Below are positions 29,845 through 38,745 of a DNA stretch of 64,000 nt, piece by piece. Position numbers and translations under genes: made by a program. Source of the stretch: Pantoea sp. 1.19 (lineage in GTDB: Bacteria; Pseudomonadota; Gammaproteobacteria; Enterobacterales; Enterobacteriaceae); assembly GCF_001922585.1 (NCBI RefSeq), contig NZ_MRBS01000001.1, positions 733,697 through 797,696 of the forward strand, in the 5' to 3' direction. Numbering within the stretch: the stretch's first letter is position 1; every line of letters begins with the position of its first letter. Under the pieces are notes generated by a model. That model did not search any database. It was not told where the DNA came from and saw only the letters and a list, made by a program, of their open reading frames with translations.

Positions 29845-30453
29845 ATGAAAACAGTGATGATCATGGATGCGCAGCAGTTGGTGATTGTCGGATTACGTGC
29901 GCTGCTGGTGCCCGGCGGAACGCAGGTGCAGTCGGTGGAGAGCGTAAGCGAACTTTTCTTTCGGCTGCATCAACAGCTGCCGGACCTGCTTATCATTGAG
30001 CCGGTGGGGCAGCAGGAGGAGATTCCGGCGCTGCTGGTGCGCCTGCGCCGACTGTTTCCCGAGCTGCGCGTGGTGATCTTTTCTCAGTCAAACGGCGACT
30101 TTTATCTCCGTCTGTCGCGCCGGCTGGGCGTCGGAGGCTATCTGAGCAAAATGCTGCAGCTGGACGAACTCTACCGAACGCTGGCGCGGATTGCCGGCGG
30201 CGACGGATTCCAGTGTCCGCGGCCTCCCAGTCAACACTATCCGCAGGATGCGGCCGGCCTGGCCAGGCTCTCGCGCCGCGAGCTGTATGTCCTGCGGCAG
30301 TTCGCCCGCGGTAAAGCCATCCAGCACATCGCCCAGGAGCTGGCTATCAGCAATAAGACCGTCAGCGGTTACAAAATGCGGCTGCTGGCCAAAATGTCCG
30401 TGTCGCGCACCGGGGAGCTTATCGCCATTGCGTGGCGCAACGGTGTCTACTGA
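29845..30453 (+). CDS. LuxR/FixJ-type regulator with degenerate receiver
   Basis: A 202-aa protein with an N-terminal CheY-like half (MKTVMIMDAQQLVIVGLRAL) and a C-terminal GerE helix-turn-helix (LSRRELYVLRQFARGKAIQH, then SNKTVSGYKMRLLAKM). The expected phospho-aspartate at the end of strand 3 is glutamate (LLIIEPVGQ), and the switch lysine context is changed, so it is probably a phosphorylation-independent pseudo-receiver like RcsA or BglJ. No sensor kinase is adjacent. It overlaps the 3' end of ycgR by 7 bp, and may act on motility or envelope genes; that is a guess from position. Confidence 0.83.
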   Translation: MKTVMIMDAQQLVIVGLRALLVPGGTQVQSVESVSELFFRLHQQLPDLLIIEPVGQQEEIPALLVRLRRLFPELRVVIFSQSNGDFYLRLSRRLGVGGYLSKMLQLDELYRTLARIAGGDGFQCPRPPSQHYPQDAAGLARLSRRELYVLRQFARGKAIQHIAQELAISNKTVSGYKMRLLAKMSVSRTGELIAIAWRNGVY

Positions 30454-31193
30454 AAGCGTCGGGCCTTATCGTGCGCCTGCCGCTCCAGGGCAAAAATAGC
30501 CTGCTGTAGCCAACGGGTCCGGGCGGGGTCGAGCGCCCGGAAGCGAAAACTCAGCCGCGGCGTGACCCGGACAGCATTTTTGCTGTCGACTATCCGATGT
30601 TCGCTCACGGCCACCAGCTGTGCATCGGCCGTAAAGTGGCCAAATTCGGCCAGATGGATGGTCAGGGAGGCCAGCAGGTCACCGGGCTGTAATTCCGCCG
30701 GCAGCCCGCCCGGACAGAGGGTGCCAATGCCGCCCAGCGACAGATCTTGCAGGCGCAGCTGACAGGGGCTGCCGTCCGGCCAGCGGCCATGGCAGGTCAT
30801 GGCCGGGAACAGCGGCGCGCTGACGCGAAAATATTCTCGCCGCTGGATAGCCCACAGCCTGTCCGGCAGCGGCGCCTGAAACGCGGGCAGGGCCTCAAAT
30901 TGCGCGGGGTGCAGGCGCGGCAGGATAACGTGGATTCGCGCGTCGCGGGTATCGGCGGCGATCGCTATCTGCCGGGCCGCCAGCACCCGCTGGTTATCGT
31001 CGGACCGGCTGCTGTAATCCAGCATAACACCCTGCGGATCGGCGCCAAGCAGGCGGCTGATAAACTGTCCGTGCGGGTAGCTGACTCGCAGCGGCGCGTT
31101 GCTGCGCAGGATATCCCGTAACGCCGCCAGCACGGCGAGGGGGGCGCGCTTCAGGTATTGCTCATTGTCATCAGGGTGCACTGCCGGCTCCAT
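30447..31193 (-). CDS. ycgR: Flagellar brake protein YcgR (PilZ domain)
   Basis: YcgR binds cyclic di-GMP and then slows the flagellar motor by contacting its stator or rotor. The 248-aa protein has an N-terminal YcgR domain (YLKRAPLAVLAALRDILRS) and a C-terminal PilZ domain whose ligand motifs are intact: QRREYFRV (RxxxR) and DLSLGGIG. The chosen ATG lacks a good ribosome-binding site; a GTG four codons on (31181) is an alternative. The position near emtA and ymgE is conserved with E. coli. The 3' end overlaps the LuxR-type gene. Confidence 0.92.
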   Translation of the reverse strand: MEPAVHPDDNEQYLKRAPLAVLAALRDILRSNAPLRVSYPHGQFISRLLGADPQGVMLDYSSRSDDNQRVLAARQIAIAADTRDARIHVILPRLHPAQFEALPAFQAPLPDRLWAIQRREYFRVSAPLFPAMTCHGRWPDGSPCQLRLQDLSLGGIGTLCPGGLPAELQPGDLLASLTIHLAEFGHFTADAQLVAVSEHRIVDSKNAVRVTPRLSFRFRALDPARTRWLQQAIFALERQAHDKARRFQ

Positions 31194-31314
31194 GCAAGGG
31201 AAAGCGGTGGGTCGCTGTTGGCCTGCTATCGGCAGCCCGGCGGCGAACTTTAGGTGAGTGCGGGAAATTTTTGCTGAAAAGTTTAGATTCAAATCACAGA
31301 GTTAGAATCTTCTC

Positions 31315-31321
31315 CTATACT
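31315..31321 (+). promoter_or_regulatory. RpoS-like extended -10 element
   Basis: CTATACT matches the sigma-S-preferred extended -10 (CTATACT). It lies 51 bp upstream of the 63-aa gene start, with no good -35 at 17 bp, as is common for RpoS promoters. The downstream genes belong to families known to be RpoS-dependent. Confidence 0.5.
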
Positions 31322-31372
31322 GAGAACGACAACGATTTTTCTACCGGTGCCTGGCACCTTTAAGGAGAAAAC

Positions 31373-31564
31373 ATGTTCACAACCTCTCTTTCGCGTAAAC
31401 GCGCAGCGCGTCCGTGCGGCTGCCCGTGGATGGGATCGGTCCGCGATGACCTTCAGCGTATGGCGTCAGATTCTTGCCGCTGCATTCAGCGTCATCCGGT
31501 TGCTGCCGCCGGCGCCGTCGCGCTGGCTGGGTTGGTCGTGGGTTTATTACTCAGTAAAAAATAA
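31373..31564 (+). CDS. Short ElaB/YqjD-like tail-anchored protein
   Basis: A 63-aa protein starting MFTTSLSRKRAARPCGCPWM and ending in a hydrophobic segment, HPVAAAGAVALAGLVVGLLL, with a SKK tail. That C-terminus is the hallmark of the ElaB/YqjD/YgaM (DUF883) tail-anchored, ribosome-associated stress proteins, but the usual long helical N-terminal part is missing. TAAGGAG stands 6-7 nt before the ATG. The stop codon is embedded in the ribosome-binding site of ymgE, so the two form an operon. It could be a shortened family member or a distinct small protein with a similar anchor. Confidence 0.7.
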   Translation: MFTTSLSRKRAARPCGCPWMGSVRDDLQRMASDSCRCIQRHPVAAAGAVALAGLVVGLLLSKK

Positions 31565-31575
31565 GGAGCTGTAGC

Positions 31576-31824
31576 ATGGGCATTCTGTCCTGGATTATTT
31601 TTGGTCTGATCGCCGGTATCATTGCGAAGTGGATTATGCCGGGCCGCGATGGGGGCGGATTCATTATGACCGTGATCCTCGGCATCATCGGTGCCGTGGT
31701 GGGGGGATGGATCAGTACGCTGTTTGGTTTTGGTAAGGTCGATGGCTTTAACTTCGGCAGCTTCATGGTGGCCGTCGTTGGCGCGATCGTCGTGCTGTGG
31801 ATTTACCGTAAAGTGAAGAGTTAA
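31576..31824 (+). CDS. ymgE: GlsB/YeaQ/YmgE-family membrane protein
   Basis: An 82-aa, highly hydrophobic protein with about three membrane spans and the family pattern of glycine-rich helices (MGILSWIIFGLIAGIIAKWI, then FIMTVILGIIGAVVGG). This family is historically called transglycosylase-associated; the molecular role is unknown, with stress induction known in E. coli. AAGGAG lies 7 nt before the ATG. Its position next to ycgR matches E. coli ymgE, supporting the symbol. Confidence 0.88.
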   Translation: MGILSWIIFGLIAGIIAKWIMPGRDGGGFIMTVILGIIGAVVGGWISTLFGFGKVDGFNFGSFMVAVVGAIVVLWIYRKVKS

Positions 31825-31830
31825 CCTGCC

Positions 31831-31852
31831 GGGCGGGGATCGCTCCCCGCCC
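31831..31852. terminator. GC-rich hairpin between ymgE and the TonB receptor
   Basis: GGGCGGGG and CCCCGCCC form a perfect 8-bp stem around ATCGCT between the two convergent genes. No T tract follows on either strand, so it may act as an mRNA 3'-end stabiliser or a weak bidirectional terminator. Confidence 0.5.
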
Positions 31853-31867
31853 ATTGCCCGCCGGATT

Positions 31868-33985
31868 TTAGAAATCGTAACCGACGCTGGCCACCACCGA
31901 TCGCTCCGCGCCCCAGTAGCAGTAGCCCGTGCCGTAACAGGCCGCCACGTAATCCCGCCCGGTCAGGTTGTTCGCGCTCACCTGTACCCAGCCGCCTTTC
32001 AGGCTGCGATTCCAGCTGCCGAGGTCCGCGCGCACAGAGGCATCCATCAGCGTAACCGAGGGCACCCGCTGCGTATTCTCATTGTTGGCCCACTGCTTGC
32101 CGAGGTAGCGGACGCCGACGCCGGTGCGAATACCGTAATCGAACCGGTAATTCACCCACAGCGACGCCATGGCGTTTGGCGTCACGTACGGCGTGTGACC
32201 ATCATTTCCATCGACGGCGTCTTTAAAGCGCACGCGGCTCACGGTGACGTTGGCAAGGCTGCTCAGGCGGTCGGTCAGCTGATTATTTGCCGACAGCTCA
32301 ACCCCTCGCGAATGCACTTTGCCGACCGGCACATAGTAAGAGCCGACAATCTCGCGGCTGCCGACATTTTTCTGCGTCAGATCGTAGAGCGCCAGCGTAT
32401 AGAGATCGCGGGTGCCAACGGGCTCATATTTGAGGCCCGCCTCGATCTGTTCGGCGGTGGTCGGCTTCAGCAGCTGGCCGTCTTTACCGGAGAGCGCCTG
32501 CGGCGTGATCGCCTGGCTCCAGCTCAGGTAGGGGGATACGCCGTTGTCGAAGGCATACAGCAGCGCCGCCCGACCGCTGACGTGATCGTCCTGGCGCCGA
32601 TTCTTCACGTTGGTGTCGTAGCTCAGACTCTCAGAGGTAATGCGATCGTAGCGTCCGGAGAGATCCAGATGCCAGCGCTGCCAGACCATCTCATCCTGCA
32701 GGTAGGTGCCGGCCTGATAATAGCGACGGTTGTTGTGCGCAAAGGTGTAGCTTTGGCGGGGACCGATGGCCTGGCCGGTACTGACGTCCAGCTGATTCGC
32801 CATGCCGCTGGCGTCCCACAAATCGTTTTTATAAGTGTGGTATTCGCCGCCCAGCACCACTTTGTGCGCCAGCGCGCCGGTGTCAAAGCGCGCCTCCAGC
32901 TGGTTATCGATGGCAAAAGCGTCCAGCGACGAGCGAGAACCGGAGTAGTAGCGGTTCAGCACATTGGCGCCGGGGCTCACCCAGCCGATTTGATAGACCT
33001 GATCGAGATCGACGTTGGAGTGCGCATAGCTGGCATTCGAGCGGAATGACCAGGTATCGTCAAAGCGGTGTGAAAACGCCAGACTGTAGATCTGCTGATG
33101 ACGCTTGAACTGATCCAGCCCGCTGTCACCGTCGTAAAAACCGGTGCTGAGCTTATCGCCGTTATGCTGATAGAGACTGCCGTCGCCCGGAACGGCGCTG
33201 TGATAGCCGCCGGAGGGATCTTTTTGCAGATAGGCTTTCAGCAGCAGCGAAGTGTCGGCGCTTGGCTGCCACAGCAGCGAGGGAGAAAGGGCATATTTTT
33301 CTTCGCGGGTGTGATCGTACTGGGTATCGCTGTTGCGGGTGATGCCGGTCAGGCGAAACGCCAGCTGATCATTAATCGCGTCGGTATAGTCAAAGGCCAC
33401 GCCCTGGCTGTTGTGATTACCGGCGTACGTCTGCACGTGACCTTCGCGGGTAAAGAGCGGATTTTTTGAGGTTTCCATCACCAGCCCGCCCGGTACCGTC
33501 TGGCCATACAGGGCCGAAGAGGGACCGCGAATCACGTCAATACGCTCAAGGAACCACGGATCCACCTGCAGCACATTATAGCTGCCCGGATCGCTCATCA
33601 GGCGCAGGCCGTCTAGGAAGATATTGTCCACGTCGCCGCCGTGGAAGCCGCGCAGCGACACGGTGTCGTAGCGGCTGGCGGCGCCGCCGAAGTTAGTGAA
33701 GGTGCCGGCGGTGTAATTCAGCGCCTGGTTGACGGTCATCGCCCCCTGATCCTGCATCTGCTGGCGGGTAATCACCGAAATCGACTGCGGCGTAGTGATA
33801 AGCGGCGTATCGGTCTTCAGGGCGCCGCGGCTGGTACTGGCCTGCCAGCCGGTCGTGGGGGCATCGGCCGAATCCGCCGCACGGGCGGTCACTTCCAGGG
33901 TCTCTTCAGCCAGCACGGCGGAGGGCAGCGTTAAGGCGAGCGCGCACAGCAGAGACGAACGCTTCAGGGGAAAAGCTCGGTTCAT
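31868..33985 (-). CDS. TonB-dependent siderophore receptor (FhuA/FoxA type)
   Basis: A 705-aa outer-membrane receptor for an iron-siderophore complex. It has a signal peptide (KRSSLLCALALTLPSAVLAE), then the plug domain (TPQSISVITRQQMQDQGA; DVIRGPSSALYGQTVPGGLV) and a 22-strand barrel ending in aromatic GYDF. The C-terminal segment DYVAACYGTGYCYWGAERSV closely parallels the end of FhuA/FoxA, with a disulfide-capable cysteine pair, so a hydroxamate such as ferrichrome or ferrioxamine is the likely ligand. A Fur box is 86 bp upstream. The first four codons of the open frame (to 33997) are judged non-coding. No siderophore transport operon adjoins it. Confidence 0.92.
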   Translation of the reverse strand: MNRAFPLKRSSLLCALALTLPSAVLAEETLEVTARAADSADAPTTGWQASTSRGALKTDTPLITTPQSISVITRQQMQDQGAMTVNQALNYTAGTFTNFGGAASRYDTVSLRGFHGGDVDNIFLDGLRLMSDPGSYNVLQVDPWFLERIDVIRGPSSALYGQTVPGGLVMETSKNPLFTREGHVQTYAGNHNSQGVAFDYTDAINDQLAFRLTGITRNSDTQYDHTREEKYALSPSLLWQPSADTSLLLKAYLQKDPSGGYHSAVPGDGSLYQHNGDKLSTGFYDGDSGLDQFKRHQQIYSLAFSHRFDDTWSFRSNASYAHSNVDLDQVYQIGWVSPGANVLNRYYSGSRSSLDAFAIDNQLEARFDTGALAHKVVLGGEYHTYKNDLWDASGMANQLDVSTGQAIGPRQSYTFAHNNRRYYQAGTYLQDEMVWQRWHLDLSGRYDRITSESLSYDTNVKNRRQDDHVSGRAALLYAFDNGVSPYLSWSQAITPQALSGKDGQLLKPTTAEQIEAGLKYEPVGTRDLYTLALYDLTQKNVGSREIVGSYYVPVGKVHSRGVELSANNQLTDRLSSLANVTVSRVRFKDAVDGNDGHTPYVTPNAMASLWVNYRFDYGIRTGVGVRYLGKQWANNENTQRVPSVTLMDASVRADLGSWNRSLKGGWVQVSANNLTGRDYVAACYGTGYCYWGAERSVVASVGYDF

Positions 33986-34070
33986 TGTATTACCCATGAC
34001 AACATGTGTGGACGAAAACCGTTCGGCGCACTGCGGTGCGGCAGGCGGAAACGGTAAGGATTATGATAAC

Positions 34071-34089
34071 TCTAATGAGAATTATTATC
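34071..34089 (-). promoter_or_regulatory. Fur box upstream of the siderophore receptor
   Basis: On the minus strand the 19 bases read GATAATAATTCTCATTAGA, matching 14 of 19 positions of the Fur consensus GATAATGATAATCATTATC. It sits in the AT-rich promoter region of the receptor gene, so iron repression is expected. Confidence 0.8.
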
Positions 34090-34153
34090 TTTTAGTAAAA
34101 TAGTTGCAAGCTGATATTTTATAAGGGAATACGCGCGGAATAAGTGGGGATTT

Positions 34154-34198
34154 AGCGGCAAAGAGGCCGGCGGCATGGCCGCCGGCCTCTTTGCCGCT
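34154..34198. repeat. Perfect 21-bp inverted repeat at the treA 3' end
   Basis: AGCGGCAAAGAGGCCGGCGGC (34154-34174) and its exact reverse complement (34178-34198) flank a 3-nt loop. The right arm ends on the last base of the treA stop codon. Neither strand shows a T tract, but the very stable hairpin should still block exonucleases or promote termination for treA. Confidence 0.85.
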
Positions 34199-35838
34199 CA
34201 CTGCGCGGCGGCGTGCAGATCGCTGACGTTATTACAGGTAGTGTCCGGCGGGCAATATTTATCTAACAGTTTTAGCGTGACGCCGTTGGTCCAGCCAAAG
34301 CCATCCTGCAGGGGATATTCGCCGCCGCCACCGCCGCCACCGCCGTCAACCACGTATTTCTCGACCAGCTTATGTTCCTTTTCCCAGGTCTGCTGCACGT
34401 TATTGAGGAAGCGCATCGCGATGTCGCGCGCCAGCGCCGGCTGATGATAGCGCTCCAGCCCCTCGACCGCGACCCACTGTAGTGGGGCCCAGCCGTTCGG
34501 GGCGTCCCACTGCTGGCCGGAATGGAGGGTGGTGGTCAGCAGGCCACCGGATTTTAGCAGCTGTTTACCGACGGCATCGGCAGTACGATCGGCGCGATCG
34601 GCACTGGCGACCTGCAGCCACAGCGGGAACAGGGTGGCCGCAGTCAGCTGCTGACGCAGCGCCTGCCGCTCCCAGTCATAATCGGCATACCAACCGGCGC
34701 GGGGATCCCACAGCACGCGGTTAATGGCCGCCTTGCGCCGCTCTGCTGCCTCGCGGTAGCGCTGCTGCGCCGCGCGATCGCCGTTTAGCCCGCTGGCTCT
34801 GGCCAGCGCCTGCTCCTGGTGATAGAGCAGGGCATTAAGATCTACCGGGATAATCTTCGTGGTGCGGATGCTGCCCAGCTGCTGTGGGTCGCTAAACCAG
34901 CGCGAGCTGAAGTCCCAGCCTGACGCGGCGCCGGCGCGCAGATCGCGATACAGCTCCGGCCGATTGCGCTGCGGGGTGGCGTTGGCCGTGGCGATGTCAT
35001 CCATCCAGGATTCGGTACGCGGAACATCGCGATCGTCCCAGTAGCGATTGAGCACGGTGCCATCGGGCAGTTTCACCACCCGGCGGCTGGCGCTGCCCGG
35101 GGCGAGGCGATCGGCATCGGCCATCCAGTAAGCATATTCGGTTTGCAGCGCCGGCAGATAGCGGCGCCAGATCTCATCGCCGCCGTGTTGGGCCAGCAGC
35201 TCAACCATCAGGCTAAAAAACGGCGGCTGCGAGCGGCTCAGGTAGTAGCTGCGGTTGCCGTTAGGAATATGGCCGTAGGTGTTCAGCTCGCTGGCAAAGT
35301 TATCCACCATGTTCTGGACGCTCTCCCAGCGGCCGCTCTCGGCGAGGCCGAGCAGGGTAAAGTAGCTGTCCCAGTAATATACCTCCCGAAACCGGCCGCC
35401 CGGCACCACATAAGGCTGAGGCAGCGGCAGCAGAGAATCGTACGGATCCACCTCGCGGGTGGTGCGGCTCAGCACCGGCCACAGGCTGTTAATGTGTTCA
35501 CGCAGGCTTTGTCCCGGAGGCGGCACCCACGCCTGACTGGCCTGCGGCAGGGTAAAGTTGGTGGTGACAAAGCGCTTTAAATCGAAGTTGTGCTGCGTTT
35601 TTTGCATCTGCCAGTCGGCGAGGATCGCCGTGGGATCGCCATTTGGGATGGCATCGGCGAACGTTTTCTGATCGGGGAACAATTTAGCGGCCTGCACGGC
35701 GTTAAACAGTGGGCCGAAGCGCACATCCGGCGGCGTCGGCTGATCATTCAGCCTATGCTCGCCGGCGCCGGCGCCGCTGACGCTCAGGGCCGCGGTTAGC
35801 ACCAGCGCCAGCGCGGTGACGCGGATCAACTTCTGCAT
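34198..35838 (-). CDS. treA: Periplasmic trehalase
   Basis: TreA is a GH37 alpha,alpha-trehalase that splits trehalose to two glucose molecules in the periplasm, letting cells use it at high osmolarity. The 546-aa product begins [20 protein letters not shown] (signal peptide) and shows both family signatures, [14 protein letters not shown] and [13 protein letters not shown], plus the glycine-rich loop, here a run of eight glycines before [19 protein letters not shown] precedes the ATG. A 91-codon upstream extension is not coding. Synteny with ymgE-treA of E. coli is kept, apart from the inserted receptor gene. Confidence 0.95.
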   Translation of the reverse strand: MQKLIRVTALALVLTAALSVSGAGAGEHRLNDQPTPPDVRFGPLFNAVQAAKLFPDQKTFADAIPNGDPTAILADWQMQKTQHNFDLKRFVTTNFTLPQASQAWVPPPGQSLREHINSLWPVLSRTTREVDPYDSLLPLPQPYVVPGGRFREVYYWDSYFTLLGLAESGRWESVQNMVDNFASELNTYGHIPNGNRSYYLSRSQPPFFSLMVELLAQHGGDEIWRRYLPALQTEYAYWMADADRLAPGSASRRVVKLPDGTVLNRYWDDRDVPRTESWMDDIATANATPQRNRPELYRDLRAGAASGWDFSSRWFSDPQQLGSIRTTKIIPVDLNALLYHQEQALARASGLNGDRAAQQRYREAAERRKAAINRVLWDPRAGWYADYDWERQALRQQLTAATLFPLWLQVASADRADRTADAVGKQLLKSGGLLTTTLHSGQQWDAPNGWAPLQWVAVEGLERYHQPALARDIAMRFLNNVQQTWEKEHKLVEKYVVDGGGGGGGGEYPLQDGFGWTNGVTLKLLDKYCPPDTTCNNVSDLHAAAQ

Positions 35839-35960
35839 AGTGGTCTCCTTAACCTGCGCTCGGCACCGTTCATCGCGATAAGTGGCTGAGCATCCTGAAA
35901 ATCGTAGACCACCTTCGGGGCTGTGCCTGCTTTTTGCCCGGTTATGTGACGCAACGCGAA

Positions 35961-36863
35961 TCAGTGGCCGGGGGGACGGAGCGCGCGCTGTGCGAGGTGG
36001 TGCGTCAGCAGGTCGATCAGCGCCAGTGCTGCTGCCGACGGCGGTGACTGGGGCGCGCGCAGCAGCACCACGGTACGCATCAGCACGCCAGGCATTAGCG
36101 GCCGCACGCACAGCATCGGCCGATCGACCGCCAGCGAGGCCGGCAGCAGCGTGGCCAGTTCGCCGTGGCTGACCAGCGCAATCAGGCTGCTGACCGCGTT
36201 GCTCTCCAGCTGAATCTGCGGCTCAATGCCGTGACGCTGCAGGCAGCGATCAATCTCCATGCGACTGGCAAAGCTGCGATCCAGCAGCGCCAGCGGCAGG
36301 TCGTGCAGCGCACGCAGCGGGCAGGGCGTCGCCGCGGCGAGAGGATGCCGGTCATTGACCACCAGCGCGAGGGTCTCCTCATACAGCGGCTGCTGGTTCA
36401 GCTGCGGATGTTCCCCGCCGGCATAGCCGAACGCCAGATCCAGCTCGCCGTGACGCAGCCGCTGGGCGCTCTGCTCCTGCGATTGTTCCTCAAGCGTCAG
36501 CGTGATGCCCGGCCACGCGCGGTGATACTCCGCGACCAGCGGACCAATCAGTGACGCGGTGAGCGTGGGAGGAAAGGCGAGGCGCAGTGCGCCGCGGCGC
36601 AGGTCGTCCAGCTCGCGCAGGCTGCGCTCGCCTTGCTGCAGCTGGGCCAGCGCCCGGCGGGCATAAGGCAGGTAAGCTTCTCCGGCGGGCGTCAGCCGGA
36701 TCTGCCGTCCGCTGCGGTCAAACAGCGTCGCCGCCAGCTGCTGCTCCAGCAGGCGGATCTGTTGGGATAGCGCGGGCTGAGAAACATACAGCGCCGCCGC
36801 CGCGCGGGTGAAACTTTGCTGGTCGGCAACGGCGAGAAAATAGTGCAGGGCACGTGACAGCAT
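35961..36863 (-). CDS. LysR-family regulator, CynR-like
   Basis: A 300-aa LysR-type regulator starting [20 protein letters not shown] with the N-terminal winged HTH ([20 protein letters not shown]) and a periplasmic-binding-like effector domain. The HTH region closely resembles CynR, but no cyanate genes are here. It is divergent from a guanine-deaminase-type gene across a 113-bp gap that contains a large inverted repeat (36876-36924), so it most likely controls that gene and itself. The ligand is unknown; a purine is plausible. Confidence 0.87.
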   Translation of the reverse strand: MLSRALHYFLAVADQQSFTRAAAALYVSQPALSQQIRLLEQQLAATLFDRSGRQIRLTPAGEAYLPYARRALAQLQQGERSLRELDDLRRGALRLAFPPTLTASLIGPLVAEYHRAWPGITLTLEEQSQEQSAQRLRHGELDLAFGYAGGEHPQLNQQPLYEETLALVVNDRHPLAAATPCPLRALHDLPLALLDRSFASRMEIDRCLQRHGIEPQIQLESNAVSSLIALVSHGELATLLPASLAVDRPMLCVRPLMPGVLMRTVVLLRAPQSPPSAAALALIDLLTHHLAQRALRPPGH

Positions 36864-36875
36864 ACCGGCATGACC

Positions 36876-36924
36876 CATAAGAAAAGTGAATAGCGATAAT
36901 TATAATTCACACTTTTATCTTATG
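36876..36924. promoter_or_regulatory. Two-level palindromic operator in the LysR/deaminase gap
   Basis: Outer arms CATAAGA (36876-36882) and TCTTATG (36918-36924) and inner arms AAAAGTGAAT (36882-36891) and ATTCAC-CTTTT (36905-36916, with one inserted A) are nested over 49 bp. The symmetric design between divergent genes fits a LysR recognition and activation site pair. Confidence 0.65.
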
Positions 36925-36976
36925 GCAGCGGCGCACTACGCTTACCGTGACATTTTCTTAGGCTAAGGAGCCCGTG

Positions 36977-37444
36977 ATGGACCCGATTACGCGTACAATT
37001 GAACTGGCCATGCAAAACGTTGAAGCGGGCGGTCGCCCCTTCGCCACCGTTATCATGCGTCACGGTGAACTGATTGCTGAAAGCGCCAATCAGGTGGCAC
37101 AAACTCAGGATCCGACCGCCCACGCGGAGATCCTCGCGGTGCGCGCCGCCTGTCAGCGGCTGGGCACCGAAAATCTGACCGACTGTGAGATCTATATTCT
37201 CGCCAGCCCGTGCCCGATGTGCCTCGGTGCGCTCTATTACTGCAGCCCAAAGCGGGTAACCTATATCACCACCCGTGAAGAGTATGTGCCTTACTACCGT
37301 GACGATCGTAAATATTTCGAGCTGGAAACGTTTTACGACGAGTACAGCAAGCCGATTGCCGAGCGGCGGCTGCCGATGGTGAAGCACGCTCACCCGGAGG
37401 CCATTAAGGTGTATCAGCGCTGGCAGACGCTGAATCAGGACTGA
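36977..37444 (+). CDS. Guanine deaminase-type nucleobase deaminase
   Basis: A 155-aa zinc-dependent cytidine-deaminase-fold enzyme. The zinc and proton-shuttle motif is TAHAEIL (His 49, Glu 51) and the cysteine pair is SPCPMCLGA (Cys 79, Cys 82). Size and sequence fit the small GuaD type of Bacillus, which turns guanine to xanthine, rather than the tRNA deaminase TadA. The ATG at 36977 is 6 nt after AAGGAG; a GTG one codon upstream is less well spaced. It is divergent from the LysR gene and its last 10 bp overlap the convergent ASCH gene. Confidence 0.85.
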   Translation: MDPITRTIELAMQNVEAGGRPFATVIMRHGELIAESANQVAQTQDPTAHAEILAVRAACQRLGTENLTDCEIYILASPCPMCLGALYYCSPKRVTYITTREEYVPYYRDDRKYFELETFYDEYSKPIAERRLPMVKHAHPEAIKVYQRWQTLNQD

Positions 37445-37863
37445 GCGTTGGCGCGTACCACCGACACCAGCCTGAAGGTGGTGTAAACCAGCTCCATTTC
37501 TTCCGAATAGGTCCCCTCGCGGCGGAAAAAGTCGCGATGGGCCGCCTGCCAGTGACGCAGAGTGCGATCGCCTTCCCCCTCCAGCGCCGCCAGCGCTTCA
37601 GACATGTCGCAAAAGCGAATCAGCCCCTGCGAATGGATGCGAATCACGCACACGGGAAGATCGGCGCTGTTGAGCACAATATGGTAGCTACCGACGCGCA
37701 GCGGAGCCTGTTGCAGATCCGCAGCCAGTGAACCGCTGGTGGCGGTTTTTATGCCGCGCACCACCAGGTTAGCCAGCGTGTCCATCAGCTCGGGGGTGTC
37801 GCCAAACGCCCACGCCTGAGCGTCGGGATACTGCTGTAAGAGCGCTTCAACAGAAGGAGACAT
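37435..37863 (-). CDS. ASCH-domain protein, YhfF-like
   Basis: A 142-aa protein starting MSPSVEALLQQYPDAQAWAF with an ASCH (PUA-related) fold: GIKTATSGS near the middle, then RIHSQGLIRFCDMSEALA and HRDFFRREGTYSEEMELVYTTF. ASCH proteins bind RNA or nucleotides, and some hydrolyse N4-acetylcytidine; the function of this member is not known. AAGGAAATCCCG precedes the ATG. It resembles E. coli YhfF, though that gene has another location. Confidence 0.83.
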   Translation of the reverse strand: MSPSVEALLQQYPDAQAWAFGDTPELMDTLANLVVRGIKTATSGSLAADLQQAPLRVGSYHIVLNSADLPVCVIRIHSQGLIRFCDMSEALAALEGEGDRTLRHWQAAHRDFFRREGTYSEEMELVYTTFRLVSVVRANAQS

Positions 37864-38481
37864 CGGGATTTCCTTATACAATTAAGGCTGCAGATAAACG
37901 AATGCGACGCTGTTGGTAGTCATGCGCAGCGGCGACCCTTGAAGCCCGCAATTGTGCACAGATTAATGCGGACTGTCATCCTGATAACGCCCACTGAGCC
38001 AGGGTTACGATGCCGGTAACGGGAGACTGAACGATGCACCTTTACAGTCGCGATGTTGGCGAAAGGGAGGCGATACCCGGCACGCTGGCTTACGCCGTGC
38101 CGGACGCCAGCAGCCCTATCGCGCTGTGATAATCTTACTCCTCATCTGGCCGGGGATGACGTTCCGTCTGACGCGTGATTTCTGGTGCTCACTGCACCGA
38201 TCCCGACGCCTGCTGCCGGCCCGGTGATGTCAATCAGGCGGGAAAGACGGTCACTGCTGACCTGTCGCGGGTAACGTTTTACCCGCGGATTTAACTGGAT
38301 ATTCCGCCTGCGAGGCGGCACATCGCACGCGGTAAATACGCCAGCAGTAGTACCGCGCGGGGCAAATCCGCACCGGCGCCGGTGGGGAACTGCACCACGG
38401 AATAAACGGCTTCACTGACGGATTTAAAGGTGATGCTAAGAGGGAGGGCGTTTGCTACGGCTACGATGGCCCCTGCCACCG
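37864..38481. other. Gene-poor degraded stretch
   Basis: About 620 bp without a credible gene. The short open frames (for example a 24-codon frame from 38035, and a minus-strand frame 38291-38479) lack ribosome-binding sites and family features. With the frameshifted fragment that follows it looks like the residue of decayed coding DNA. Confidence 0.5.
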
Positions 38482-38654
38482 TGAAATGATGAACTGACGC
38501 CGCGCGATATCTTCACCCCCTACGCCATGGATCGCGACCGGCTCGATGTGGCGGCGAGCTGACCCGAGATAATGTGATGCAAGCCCTTAAGCAGGGGAAG
38601 ATACTGGCGTCAGCGTCGCTGACCCGTCTCTATTCGCTGATGCCCAATCGCTAA
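38482..38654 (+). pseudogene. Frameshifted 3' fragment of an unidentified gene
   Basis: Two adjoining plus-strand frames together make sensible protein: frame one reads ELTPRDIFTPYAMDRDRLDVA up to a stop at 38560-38562, and the frame entered at 38553 continues GELTRDNVMQALKQGKILAS and ends SLTRLYSLMPNR with TAA at 38652. Loss of one base near 38550 would explain the break. There is no start and no ribosome-binding site, so this is the tail of a lost gene. I cannot name the family. Confidence 0.5.
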
Positions 38655-38721
38655 CGTCCTTTGCGGCCACGGTGTGCGTCAGCGCCTCCCGCGCCCCGGA
38701 AGGCCGGCCGTTCGACAGGCC

Positions 38722-38745
38722 AAAAAAAGCCCCGCGGTGCGGGGC
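38722..38745 (-). terminator. Intrinsic terminator of fumA
   Basis: On the minus strand GCCCCGC and GCGGGGC pair around a 3-nt loop and are followed by seven T residues. It starts 7 nt after the fumA stop codon. Confidence 0.92.
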
